Below are positions 16,746 to 23,676 of a DNA stretch of 31,822 nucleotides, in pieces. How positions within the stretch are numbered: position 1 is the stretch's first letter; every line of letters starts with the position of its first letter. A model generated the notes under the pieces. It did not search any database. It was not told the DNA's origin and was given only the letters and a program-made list of their open reading frames with translations. Origin of the DNA: a virus; IMG/VR virus record IMGVR_UViG_3300025083_000133, positions 1-31,822 of that record. One strand, 5' to 3'. The position numbers and the translations under genes are program-made.

Positions 16746-18264
16746 TTTCTTTCTCCTCGGTATTTAAATATACGTCATCATCTTCGAAGGCAGGAACCCA
16801 CCATACTCTTAGTGTTGACCGTTTGCCGTCAGGCTTGCGTATCGCATGATGCCCATGGCACTCCTGCCCCCCGTTTAATTCTTTTAATCGCTCTTGAACT
16901 TCGGCTCTCGTATACTCTGAGAACCCACGGTTTTTAAGGAACTGCATAACACCTGCAATAGTGAACCTGGTCTGACCGTCTTCTGTCCATGGCTTACCCA
17001 TGTCCATCTCTTCGGGAGCCATAGCTTTGATCCGACTGGTGCAGTAAATCTTCAGCAACTCTTTGAACTGACCCTTGATGGTCATCTCTTCTGGAACCTC
17101 CAGTTTAACAGACTTGGTCATCAATTCATTGACCATCTGCTGCCACTTCTGAGCCTTTAGGTTGGGCGGCATCATACTCAGTTGCTCCATGCATTGCCGT
17201 TGCCAAAGGTTCTGGTTCTGTAACTGCTCCGTAGTAAGTTGCATCCGCTGACCATCAACATCCATGAAATACAAGCGAGGCTCGGACATCAGTATCGTTA
17301 GCCCCCCTACGTTTGGCATGTCGGGTGCTTGGTTGCCTACCCCAAAGGGTCGAGTCTTACACACGTTCTTGTCACAGAAATCTTTGAGGGGGCACACGTC
17401 ACATTGGTAGAAGTATGTAGGCTTCTTTTCCAGTGACCGCTGTATGTTTACAATCTCTGTTGCCTCAAGCGCAGGTTCACATAGTATCCGGTTAAACTCT
17501 TCATGGTGTTTCTTCCAATCGTCAGCCCACTTGAGCCTACAATATACCCCGACGGCAAACATGGTAATGTTTCGGTTGTCTTGAATCTTACCTTGACTAG
17601 CCATCACCTCTAAACAGTAAGGCCCGTCGGTGAAATATTTACGCTGTCCACCAAACTTCATCTCGTTTAGTTCCGCTGCGCTAACCCGTTTCGCGTTGAC
17701 CATCTTAAAAAACTTGTCAAAGTCCACGGCTTCCCCGTCTTTGTCCATCGCGTACCGAGTGGTGATGTCACCTCCATAGTAAGGCATGTTAATAAAGTTA
17801 CCAACGTCGCCACGCTCGGCTAAAATTTTATCTTGCTTTGGAAATATCTCACACCCACTGTACCCCAGTGCGATGGACATCTCGGTTAAGTATTCTCGGA
17901 TGAGTGCTGCAGGTTCCCAGTCTTTCAGAAACAGGAACAAGTGTGCGCCGCCCGACTTGGAACGGCATAGTATAAGAGGCATCTTCATTGCTTGAACCTT
18001 TCGGTTCAACGCTTGGAGATCCAGGTCATAGGTGTCTATGTCTAAGGCTCCGAACTTACATACGTTCTCGGAGTTAATAGGAATTGACCCCACACCTAGC
18101 TCACCATCAATGTGAGCCTGTATTTTTTCTTCGTCCAACTGACCGTGGACCACGCGACTATTAGATTCGGTTTTACCGTTTCTCCCCACGCGACCAACGA
18201 CTGTCGTACCGTACGCTGCCCTCGAACCTTCGAAAGCAGCCAACAATCTTTTTGCATCAGACAT
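16729..18264 (-). CDS. TOTE-type archaeo-eukaryotic primase (511 aa)
   Basis: The N-terminal half is an AEP-type primase. FGALDIDTYD gives the metal-binding D75 and D77, and SKSGGAHLFLFL gives the conserved His108 strand. CEIFPKQD and GNFINMPYYGG complete the pattern seen in TOTE conflict-system and phage primases. A cluster Cys288/291/297/302 (CxxCx5Cx4C, in QCDVCPLKDFCDKNVC) probably binds zinc or an iron-sulphur cluster. The C-terminal part resembles a helical PriCT-like region. The protein ends KENDIPF, an acidic hydrophobic tip like that of SSB proteins. The ATG has AGGAG 8 nt upstream. It should synthesise primers for the PolA-type polymerase. Confidence 0.9.
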   Translation of the reverse strand: MSDAKRLLAAFEGSRAAYGTTVVGRVGRNGKTESNSRVVHGQLDEEKIQAHIDGELGVGSIPINSENVCKFGALDIDTYDLDLQALNRKVQAMKMPLILCRSKSGGAHLFLFLKDWEPAALIREYLTEMSIALGYSGCEIFPKQDKILAERGDVGNFINMPYYGGDITTRYAMDKDGEAVDFDKFFKMVNAKRVSAAELNEMKFGGQRKYFTDGPYCLEVMASQGKIQDNRNITMFAVGVYCRLKWADDWKKHHEEFNRILCEPALEATEIVNIQRSLEKKPTYFYQCDVCPLKDFCDKNVCKTRPFGVGNQAPDMPNVGGLTILMSEPRLYFMDVDGQRMQLTTEQLQNQNLWQRQCMEQLSMMPPNLKAQKWQQMVNELMTKSVKLEVPEEMTIKGQFKELLKIYCTSRIKAMAPEEMDMGKPWTEDGQTRFTIAGVMQFLKNRGFSEYTRAEVQERLKELNGGQECHGHHAIRKPDGKRSTLRVWWVPAFEDDDVYLNTEEKENDIPF

Positions 18265-18287
18265 GCTTGGCTCCTGTTGAGGTTAAC

Positions 18288-18324
18288 TGGGCGCGGTTGA
18301 CAGTTAACTTTGCCACCGCGCCCA
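18288..18324 (-). other. GC-rich hairpin between SSB-like and primase genes
   Basis: TGGGCGCGG at 18288-18296 pairs perfectly with CCGCGCCCA at 18316-18324 around a 19-nt loop. It lies in the only sizeable gap of the replication operon, after the SSB-like stop and before the primase ribosome site. Reading leftward, the hairpin is followed by AGTTAACC, not a T-run, so it is not a standard terminator. An RNA-processing, attenuation or mRNA-stability element that raises SSB-like protein over primase is an inference. Confidence 0.6.
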
Positions 18325-18331
18325 TGGCTTA

Positions 18332-19129
18332 CTAGAATGGGATTTCGTCATCCGCTGCTGGAGTAGCTGGCTTTTCAGCCGCCTGTCCTTCTGAAGCCTT
18401 AACCTCACCCGCAACGATGCTTTGACGAAATGTCTTGGCTTCGTTGTACAGGTTACGATCTTCTACCATGCCGACTTTGGAGACTGCGTAGTTGGCATAG
18501 GTTTCGTTCCGCTTGTTAGTCTCGTCCACAGTGGTGAGTTTCCAAACGGTACTAAAGATAGGTACGATTTGCATCGTTCCTGTCTTCGGGTTCTTCGCTT
18601 TGTTCATCGCGATCTGTGTCTTCCAACGCTTGGACACTTTCATCTGCGTAACTTTGAAGTCTACGACAGCAGGTTCCCACCCACCTTCATCATCCAAAAC
18701 CAAGCAGTAATACTCGTCAGCCTTAACCAACTGGTTGCCGCTAGGGAGCATGTCCATAGTGCCTTCTTTGTGTGTCTGTGCAATGACTGGGTCGCTTGCA
18801 TCAAGCTCCTGCACAAAACCTCCCCCGTTCTCACGAGTCACGAACTCTTTATACTTGGTTATGACGTGACACGGTACGACATTGAGGCCACCCTCTCCAT
18901 CGTACACCGCATTGGTAAGTGTGTTGAACATATCACCAGAAGATAAACCCTCAATATACTGGGCGTCCTTCTTGTTGATCTGCGGTGACATCTGTTGTGC
19001 CAACCGAACGAACGGAATCTGTAGTTCGCTGGAGTCAAAGGCCGCACCTTCCCCACCATCTTGAAAAATATCGTCCATTACGTCTGTGCTTAACTCTGCA
19101 CTTTTTGTTTTTGTTACTGCGTTACCCAT
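18332..19129 (-). CDS. Single-stranded DNA-binding protein-like (265 aa)
   Basis: The protein begins with a short disordered region, then a beta-rich core from about residue 37 (QIPFVRLAQQMSPQ) to 235. It ends with a flexible, acidic, Ala/Pro-rich tail finishing ADDEIPF. That tail is the classic SSB C-terminal tip that recruits replication partners. The core fits an OB-fold-like phage family often placed with replication genes; it is not a bacterial SSB by sequence. It most likely coats ssDNA at the fork. A GAGGT ribosome site precedes the ATG by 8 nt. It overlaps the 73-aa gene by 8 nt upstream. The assignment rests on the tail, length and operon context. Confidence 0.75.
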   Translation of the reverse strand: MGNAVTKTKSAELSTDVMDDIFQDGGEGAAFDSSELQIPFVRLAQQMSPQINKKDAQYIEGLSSGDMFNTLTNAVYDGEGGLNVVPCHVITKYKEFVTRENGGGFVQELDASDPVIAQTHKEGTMDMLPSGNQLVKADEYYCLVLDDEGGWEPAVVDFKVTQMKVSKRWKTQIAMNKAKNPKTGTMQIVPIFSTVWKLTTVDETNKRNETYANYAVSKVGMVEDRNLYNEAKTFRQSIVAGEVKASEGQAAEKPATPAADDEIPF

Positions 19130-19343
19130 TTTTATTTACCTCATATTTATAATCACTAAGAATAGTTTTAATTATAGAGATGCGTTCCTTTGCCATATTG
19201 GCTCCCGCTTTCTCTGCCAGATGTGTGTATGCAACCTTCTGCACCTCACTCAGATCGGCCTCAAGTTCCAAAAGAGTTTGAAGCTCGTCTTCAATCTGTT
19301 GCTCGATCCAACGATCTTCGCACTGTTCTTCAAAATTATCCAT
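19122..19343 (-). CDS. Small acidic helical protein (73 aa)
   Basis: An acidic, all-helical, probably coiled-coil protein (QQIEDELQTLLELEADLSEV, then AGANMAKERISIIKTILSDY). The start overlaps the previous stop as TAATG and has AGAGGA 8 nt upstream. The stop lies 8 nt inside the SSB-like gene. No family is recognised. Its position between a coiled-coil protein and the SSB-like protein suggests a replication or recombination accessory, but nothing more can be said. Confidence 0.75.
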   Translation of the reverse strand: MDNFEEQCEDRWIEQQIEDELQTLLELEADLSEVQKVAYTHLAEKAGANMAKERISIIKTILSDYKYEVNKNG

Positions 19344-19903
19344 TATGCTTTCCTCTTGATCTGTGCTGCGTTGGTTATGAATGCCCCGAACATATCGAGG
19401 TCGATTGGTTTGCCGTTCTCAAAGCGTTCTTTAACAAATGCCTTGAGGGTTGACGGATGAATATGGGTCTTCATTGTTACTGGAAACCCTTTCTCTTGCA
19501 GGATACCAACGACATCTCCTGCTAGATTGTCTTGCCCTTTGCCGAAAGAACATATGATGTCATTCTTAATGATGTCATCAAGATGATTGTCTCTCAGCCA
19601 CTCGAAAGCCTCTTCGCGTTTAGCCACAGGGATAGACGCTTGCACGATCAACTTGCGATCAACGGTCACCCCGTCAACATCAAGACGTTCGACACCCATC
19701 TCGTCCATGAGATTAGGTATGCCTTCTATTGTGAGCTTATGCTTCTCAGCCTTCAGATCTTTTAAGTGCTGCTCCGTATCCTCAATCTGTTGCTCAACGC
19801 TACGGAGTTGCCGAACCAGTTGGCTTAGTTGCTTACCAGTTCCTGCGTCGATATCGGATAGCGCACTAGCCTCATCGAACATGTCTTCAAATACTTCTGT
19901 CAT
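19343..19903 (-). CDS. Conserved phage coiled-coil protein of replication cluster (186 aa)
   Basis: Residues 25-60 form a clear coiled coil (LSQLVRQLRSVEQQIEDTEQ and following). A globular part follows with IPNLMDEMGVERLDVDGVTV, REEAFEWLRDNHLDDIIKND, and HPSTLKAFVKERFENGKPI. I recognise this combination (coiled coil, then EAFxWLRxN and HPxTLKAFVxE) as a family found beside SSB and recombination genes in diverse phages. Its biochemical function is not established as far as I know. GGAGG lies 8 nt before the ATG. It directly follows the oxygenase with a 4-nt gap. Confidence 0.8.
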   Translation of the reverse strand: MTEVFEDMFDEASALSDIDAGTGKQLSQLVRQLRSVEQQIEDTEQHLKDLKAEKHKLTIEGIPNLMDEMGVERLDVDGVTVDRKLIVQASIPVAKREEAFEWLRDNHLDDIIKNDIICSFGKGQDNLAGDVVGILQEKGFPVTMKTHIHPSTLKAFVKERFENGKPIDLDMFGAFITNAAQIKRKA

Positions 19904-19907
19904 TTTA

Positions 19908-20513
19908 TTACCTCCACCTTGGACCTTCGAACCATGCGACTAAGGAACGACGAACGCCCTTGGTGACAGGTTCAACTCTATGCAACATGTAACTTGGGAA
20001 TACCAAGACAGTGCCTTTCTCCCTATGCCAGTCGGGTAGTGACTGGTTATGAATACCAAAGCTCCCGCCTTCGTACTCGCTCGGGTCACTCAGTTGCACC
20101 GTTAATGATATCTTGCGGTCATAAGGAACGTCATGGCTGAATGCCACATCAACGTGCCAATCATAATGCCCCTTCTCATCCGCATGATACTCGGTGTACT
20201 GGACATCGCAACAACGCGTAACGTCGAAAGCAAACGCTCGACGATTCGCTTCTTCCGCGAAACCCCATAGTCGGTCCTTGAGCCAAAGGTTTTCGGATAG
20301 CCAAGAGATACGGCTACGACGAGCCTTATCATTCTCCTCTTTCCGAGCGCCTAGTTTGGCCTTAGTTGATTGCGCGGTAGCCGCAATCTCCGCGACACGA
20401 TCCAAGTCAGCTGACTCAAACCCCTCTTTGCCGCGCCATAGTCTGTGTAGTTCTCTCAAAGTTTTCTCCTCTTCAGGTGTTGTGGTTGACACACAAGTTC
20501 GCGTGTCGTACAT
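19908..20513 (-). CDS. 2-oxoglutarate/Fe(II)-dependent oxygenase (201 aa)
   Basis: A prolyl-4-hydroxylase-type double-stranded beta helix. The iron ligands are H120-x-D122 (YDWHVDVAF) and the distal H178 (FPSYMLHRV); R188 or R189 in VRRSLVAW should hold 2-oxoglutarate. YEGGSFGI and GTVLVFPS are typical core strands. It probably hydroxylates a protein or nucleic acid; the substrate is not predictable. Start choice is uncertain. ATG 20513 has no ribosome site and lies within about 4 nt of the predicted -10 box. A TTG at 20459 has GAGGAG 7 nt upstream and would give a 183-aa protein retaining the whole catalytic domain. It is the first gene of the leftward replication operon. Confidence 0.88.
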   Translation of the reverse strand: MYDTRTCVSTTTPEEEKTLRELHRLWRGKEGFESADLDRVAEIAATAQSTKAKLGARKEENDKARRSRISWLSENLWLKDRLWGFAEEANRRAFAFDVTRCCDVQYTEYHADEKGHYDWHVDVAFSHDVPYDRKISLTVQLSDPSEYEGGSFGIHNQSLPDWHREKGTVLVFPSYMLHRVEPVTKGVRRSLVAWFEGPRWR

Positions 20514-20514
20514 T
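20486..20514 (+). promoter_or_regulatory. Predicted sigma70-type promoter for rightward SNF2 operon
   Basis: Perfect TTGACA at 20486-20491, a 17-nt spacer and TACATT (four of six) at 20509-20514 predict a start near 20521, just before the GGAGGA ribosome site and ATG at 20536. The -35 lies inside the oxygenase N-terminal codons. Its -10 box is only 2 bp from that of the opposing promoter. Confidence 0.6.
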
Positions 20515-20516
20515 GG

Positions 20517-20546
20517 ACTATATCGGAGGAAACAAATGAATGTCAA
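20517..20546 (-). promoter_or_regulatory. Predicted sigma70-type promoter for leftward replication operon
   Basis: On the minus strand there is a perfect TTGACA (20546-20541), an 18-nt spacer and TATAGT (20522-20517), five of six consensus bases. Transcription would begin near 20510, so it would drive the oxygenase and the whole operon to 12.6 kb. The -35 box lies in the first codons of the divergent SNF2 gene. Confidence 0.65.
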
Positions 20547-22002
20547 CTATAAATTCAAAACAACCCCATACGACCATCAGCGGACAGCTTTGGACGCTGC
20601 GGGTAGCCGCGATGCTTTTGGTTTCTTTATGGAAATGGGGACAGGTAAATCAAAGGTACTGATCGACAACCTGGGTGTGCTTTTCCAACAAGGTAAGTGC
20701 AACTTCGCCCTGATCATTGCACCTAAAGGTGTGTATCGCAACTGGGTTGCCAAAGAAATACCAGAGCATATGTCTGATGACGTGCCGAATCGCGTCATCA
20801 GGTGGGTGTCGAGCCCAAATAAGAAACAGAAGAAAGAATTAGAAAGCATTAAGGAACCATATTCGGGGCTCACTATATTCGTGATGAATGTCGAAGCGTT
20901 CTCGACCGTCAAGGGACAGACCGCAGGCAACTGGCTTGCTAAAAAGTTTGGTAGGTTTGGCATGATAGCCATCGACGAAAGCACCACAATAAAAAATCAC
21001 AAGGCCAAAAGAACAAAGGCTCTAATGAAGATAGCCTCTGGCTTCTCGTACCGTCGGCTCTTGACTGGATCACCAGTAACTAAATCGCCACTAGATATAT
21101 ATTCTCAGTGTGAGTTTCTTAGGTCTGGTCTGCTTGGATACGATTCGTATTACGCTTTCCAAGGAAGGTACGCTGTTGTGCAAAAGAGAAGTACAGGAGC
21201 GCACTCGTTTTCTCAGGTTGTGGGATACCGTAACTTGGAAGAACTGTCCGAAAGAATGGATCGCTTTAGCTTTCGGGTACTAAAAAAAGATTGCCTCGAT
21301 CTGCCGGAGAAAACATACACCGCACGGTATGTGCCCCTAACCAAAGAACAAAGGGAAATGTATGAACGTATACAGTACGAGGCGTTAATGTTGTTCGACA
21401 ACGGAGAGATGGTTACTGCTCCGGCAGTCATTACACAGCTACTACGTTTACAGCAACTGATGTCAGGTCACCTTAAAACAGACGATGGTACGATGATGAC
21501 CTTCCCGACCAAACGCATGGATGCTTTGGAAGAACTCATGGATGAACATGACGGTAAAGCAATCATCTGGTCTAGGTTTCGCCATGACATAAAATCTATC
21601 GTGGTTATGCTACAAAAGAAGTACGGCAAGAATGCCGCTGCTGGATACTTCGGGGACACATCAGATGATGAACGTGCCCGTATAGTTCGAGACTTTCAGA
21701 ATCCAACACACCCACTCAAGTTCTTTGTGGGTAATCCCGCTACCGCAGGTTACGGTTTAACTCTGACCGAGGCCAACCTTGTGGTATACTACGCCAATGA
21801 CTTTAACCTGGAGACAAGAATCCAGTCTGAAGATCGGGCGCATCGTATCGGTCAGAAGAACCCAGTTACCTACGTTGATTTAATCTGCGAGGGAACCATC
21901 GATGAGCGCATAGTGAAGGCTTTACGCGCTAAGATAGACATCGGTGCAAAAGTATTAGGAGAGGAAGCACGAGAATGGCTGACACTAAAACCAACCAAAT
22001 AA
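20536..22002 (+). CDS. SNF2-type superfamily 2 helicase/translocase (488 aa)
   Basis: A compact SNF2/Rad54-like ATPase: motif I MEMGTGKS (32-39), motif II IDEST (147-151, a DEST variant of DEAH), motif III LLTGSP (175-180), a Snf2 C-terminal domain with IIWSRFRHDI, motif V GNPATAGYGLTL (399-410), and motif VI EDRAHRIGQ (432-440). There is no fused nuclease or zinc finger. Such phage proteins translocate on double-stranded DNA and may remodel forks, assist recombination or clear host proteins. The ATG at 20536 has GGAGGA 6 nt upstream; the frame is open further upstream, but that part is antisense to the oxygenase. It overlaps the 84-aa gene by 28 nt. Confidence 0.93.
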   Translation: MNVNYKFKTTPYDHQRTALDAAGSRDAFGFFMEMGTGKSKVLIDNLGVLFQQGKCNFALIIAPKGVYRNWVAKEIPEHMSDDVPNRVIRWVSSPNKKQKKELESIKEPYSGLTIFVMNVEAFSTVKGQTAGNWLAKKFGRFGMIAIDESTTIKNHKAKRTKALMKIASGFSYRRLLTGSPVTKSPLDIYSQCEFLRSGLLGYDSYYAFQGRYAVVQKRSTGAHSFSQVVGYRNLEELSERMDRFSFRVLKKDCLDLPEKTYTARYVPLTKEQREMYERIQYEALMLFDNGEMVTAPAVITQLLRLQQLMSGHLKTDDGTMMTFPTKRMDALEELMDEHDGKAIIWSRFRHDIKSIVVMLQKKYGKNAAAGYFGDTSDDERARIVRDFQNPTHPLKFFVGNPATAGYGLTLTEANLVVYYANDFNLETRIQSEDRAHRIGQKNPVTYVDLICEGTIDERIVKALRAKIDIGAKVLGEEAREWLTLKPTK

Positions 22003-22229
22003 AACATGACGCTGCTATCGAAACGATGGTGGACTATAAACGTGGGCTCCGACGATTGGATACCGGAGCAAAGGAACTCGCGTTGCAGACAGGATTAAGC
22101 CAGGACGTAGCCGAAGCATTCTTAAAGGGGATGAAGAAGCACAACGTCACGCAGATCCGAGGCTACAGTAAGGAGCCCGAACGCATGCTACGCGCAAAGA
22201 AAGGTAAACCAAACGAGGCTAAGAGATGA
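21975..22229 (+). CDS. Small basic helical protein, possible HTH (84 aa)
   Basis: The ATG lies within the 3' end of the SNF2 gene (28-nt overlap), with GAGGA 9 nt upstream. The central region DTGAKELALQTGLSQDVAEAFLKGM has the spacing of a helix-turn-helix, followed by a basic tail (RMLRAKKGKPNEAKR). DNA or RNA binding is plausible. The stop overlaps the next start as ATGA. No specific family is recognised; the role is probably auxiliary to the SNF2 protein. Confidence 0.75.
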   Translation: MADTKTNQIKHDAAIETMVDYKRGLRRLDTGAKELALQTGLSQDVAEAFLKGMKKHNVTQIRGYSKEPERMLRAKKGKPNEAKR

Positions 22230-22597
22230 CTCAAGCAGAGATGAAGTTTTTTTCCCGCAATAGATTTGAGCAGATGGAGAAGTCCGCTCTTAAATATCAC
22301 AACGAGAACCCTGAGATATACGATCTGTTCTGCAAGTTTACTTTGGATATTATATCTCGAGGATTTCATCACTACGGATCCCAGTCTATCTTTGAGCAGA
22401 TCCGATGGCACACTGATCGACCCGACGTTGACGGGAAAACCACGTTCAAACTCAACAACAATCACCGAACCTTCTATACTCTGTGGTTTGCTCGAGACTA
22501 CCCGCAACACGATACGTTCTTTCGGCAACGAAGAAAGATTAGCTTGCTCTCACCACCTTCGAGACACAAAGAACTAACACCACAAGACTTCTCATAA
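22226..22597 (+). CDS. Conserved phage protein of unknown function (123 aa)
   Basis: The protein has an N-terminal helical region with FEQMEKSALKYHNENPEIY, then FCKFTLDIISRGFHHYGSQS, and a conserved-looking C-terminal core with LNNNHRTFYTLWFARDYP and HDTFFRQRRKIS. I associate this combination with a small protein found in many phages, function unknown. It is rich in His, Arg and aromatic residues, compatible with nucleic-acid binding. It is the last gene of the SNF2 transcription unit, coupled by ATGA. Confidence 0.78.
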   Translation: MTQAEMKFFSRNRFEQMEKSALKYHNENPEIYDLFCKFTLDIISRGFHHYGSQSIFEQIRWHTDRPDVDGKTTFKLNNNHRTFYTLWFARDYPQHDTFFRQRRKISLLSPPSRHKELTPQDFS

Positions 22598-22621
22598 AAG
22601 AAAGCCCCCCGAAAGGGGGGC
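22595..22621 (-). terminator. Rho-independent terminator for leftward accessory operon
   Basis: GCCCCCC (22604-22610) and GGGGGGC (22615-22621) form a perfect 7-bp stem with a 4-nt loop. On the minus strand it is followed by TTTCTTTTA, a usable U-tract. On the plus strand it is followed by CAGTATGA, so termination of the rightward SNF2 unit is less certain. Confidence 0.85.
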
Positions 22622-22670
22622 CAGTATGAGGTAGTAAGGCCACAGGCGTGAGCCATACCGAGCAGTATAG

Positions 22671-22844
22671 TTACACCTTATCCGATACGGGTAAGGAATC
22701 ATAGGCTTTTCGTATCAATACAGATAGCTGCCGTGCCATAGATCTCTGATCCAAGTGTGCCAATTTGTTTAGCATGGCGTGATCATCGAGCAGGACAGCT
22801 ACGTTTTTGAACTTAGGCTCCTCCTTCTTTTTTAATTTCGACAT
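22671..22844 (-). CDS. Ribbon-helix-helix (Arc/CopG-like) repressor-type protein (57 aa)
   Basis: ATG at 22844 with AGGAG 7 nt upstream and TAA at 22671. The sequence has a basic arm (SKLKKKEEPK), one beta strand (FKNVAVLLDD), and two helices (AMLNKLAHLDQ and SMARQLSVLIRKAYD), the layout of an RHH DNA-binding dimer. Gly/Ser-type turns and hydrophobic spacing fit this fold. It is the last gene before the terminator of the accessory operon, and probably autoregulates or controls the phage palindromic operators. The DNA target is unknown. The 63-nt gap upstream could hold its own promoter, but no convincing one was seen. Confidence 0.8.
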   Translation of the reverse strand: MSKLKKKEEPKFKNVAVLLDDHAMLNKLAHLDQRSMARQLSVLIRKAYDSLPVSDKV

Positions 22845-22907
22845 GTAAATCTCCTGTTGTACGAAATGTGTTGTCCACTTCTACACCATATGTTTGTGAT
22901 GCGCAAG

Positions 22908-23321
22908 TCACATGAAGTAAACCAACGTACTCATGATTGACTTGTCGTTAATCAACACTGTACGCACAACCTCGGTGTCTTCGTCCAACTCTTCAGCAAG
23001 TTCCGTCAACGTCCAGTGCCCATCATCTTCTTTCAGAAGACGGCGAATCTTTTCATTCAAGTTAAGTGGTGCGTTTTCTTGAGTTATTATGTTCAATCCA
23101 TCATGCGTTACCTCAACACGCATCGCTCTCCAGGGTATGCTCTCCCGTTTGTCCGGAAAGTTAGGGACTAAACAGGCTTGCACCGTTTGTCCTGCCTTCA
23201 GCCCAACCGCATCTACAATGCGAGAGTTAAAGAACACCCCGTCACCCTGCTCGGTTACGCCGAACGCGCTGCCGGAATACGTTTGCTCTTCGATAATTAC
23301 TTCTTTTAGTTCTGTTATCAT
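22908..23321 (-). CDS. OB/cold-shock-like domain plus winged-HTH protein (137 aa)
   Basis: Residues 8-75 form a beta-rich module (SGSAFGVTEQGDGVFFNSRI, then LKAGQTVQACLVPNFPDK and WRAMRVEV) with the look of a cold-shock or OB-fold RNA/DNA-binding domain. Residues 88-127 (NEKIRRLLKEDDGHWTLTEL, AEELDEDTEVVRTVL) form a small winged helix. The fusion suggests a nucleic-acid-binding regulator. It follows the 56-aa gene by one base and precedes the RHH gene in the leftward accessory operon. Confidence 0.75.
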   Translation of the reverse strand: MITELKEVIIEEQTYSGSAFGVTEQGDGVFFNSRIVDAVGLKAGQTVQACLVPNFPDKRESIPWRAMRVEVTHDGLNIITQENAPLNLNEKIRRLLKEDDGHWTLTELAEELDEDTEVVRTVLINDKSIMSTLVYFM

Positions 23322-23322
23322 A

Positions 23323-23493
23323 TTAAAATTTGGGCTCGAAAACCTCGCCCTTCTCCTCTTGTTGCTTGTAGTAGTTAAGTTCTTTTATTAGGTACTCGAT
23401 CCTCGGATCTGATGGGTTCTCCCATTCTATGTCGTCAAGTTTTTTTTCTGTCCTGATAACTAAATCTCTGATTGCTTCTATTCTTGAATCCAT
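23323..23493 (-). CDS. Small hypothetical protein (56 aa)
   Basis: ATG at 23493 is preceded by GGAGGAGGAATAA, a very strong ribosome site, and the frame ends with TAA at 23323. The product is a charged helical protein (SRIEAIRDLVIRTEKKLDDI, then IEYLIKELNYYKQQEEKG). It fills the gap between two longer genes almost exactly, with the previous stop adjacent at 23494 and the next ATG at 23321. No family is recognised. Confidence 0.75.
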   Translation of the reverse strand: MDSRIEAIRDLVIRTEKKLDDIEWENPSDPRIEYLIKELNYYKQQEEKGEVFEPKF

Positions 23494-23676
23494 TTATTCC
23501 TCCTCCTTGGGGTCGGCCTCATGGGTCGGCTCCACGATATCTTCTAGAGAGTCAAACATAAACTCTATAAAGTCCGCCGCCTCTTCTAATATTGATACAG
23601 CTTCCTCGCCCTGGATAGGTAAACCTTTCCGTAAGGCCAGTGCCATAATACGCAGTCGTTCCTCGTGATCAGTCAC
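23494..23676 (-). CDS. Small acidic hypothetical protein (60 aa)
   Basis: I choose GTG at 23676, which overlaps the stop of the HTH gene by 8 nt; a longer reading from GTG 23763 would overlap that gene by 95 nt, and an internal ATG at 23646 lacks a well-spaced ribosome site. The product is acidic and helical (GEEAVSILEEAADFIEFMFD) and ends HEADPKEEE. Function is unknown. The very acidic surface could mimic DNA or bind a basic partner, but that is speculative. Confidence 0.6.
   Translation of the reverse strand: MTDHEERLRIMALALRKGLPIQGEEAVSILEEAADFIEFMFDSLEDIVEPTHEADPKEEE

Noticed and set aside
20194-20535. Upstream extension of the SNF2 frame
   Set aside because: It is antisense to the oxygenase, Ser/Arg-rich, and the ATG at 20536 has an ideal ribosome site and promoter.
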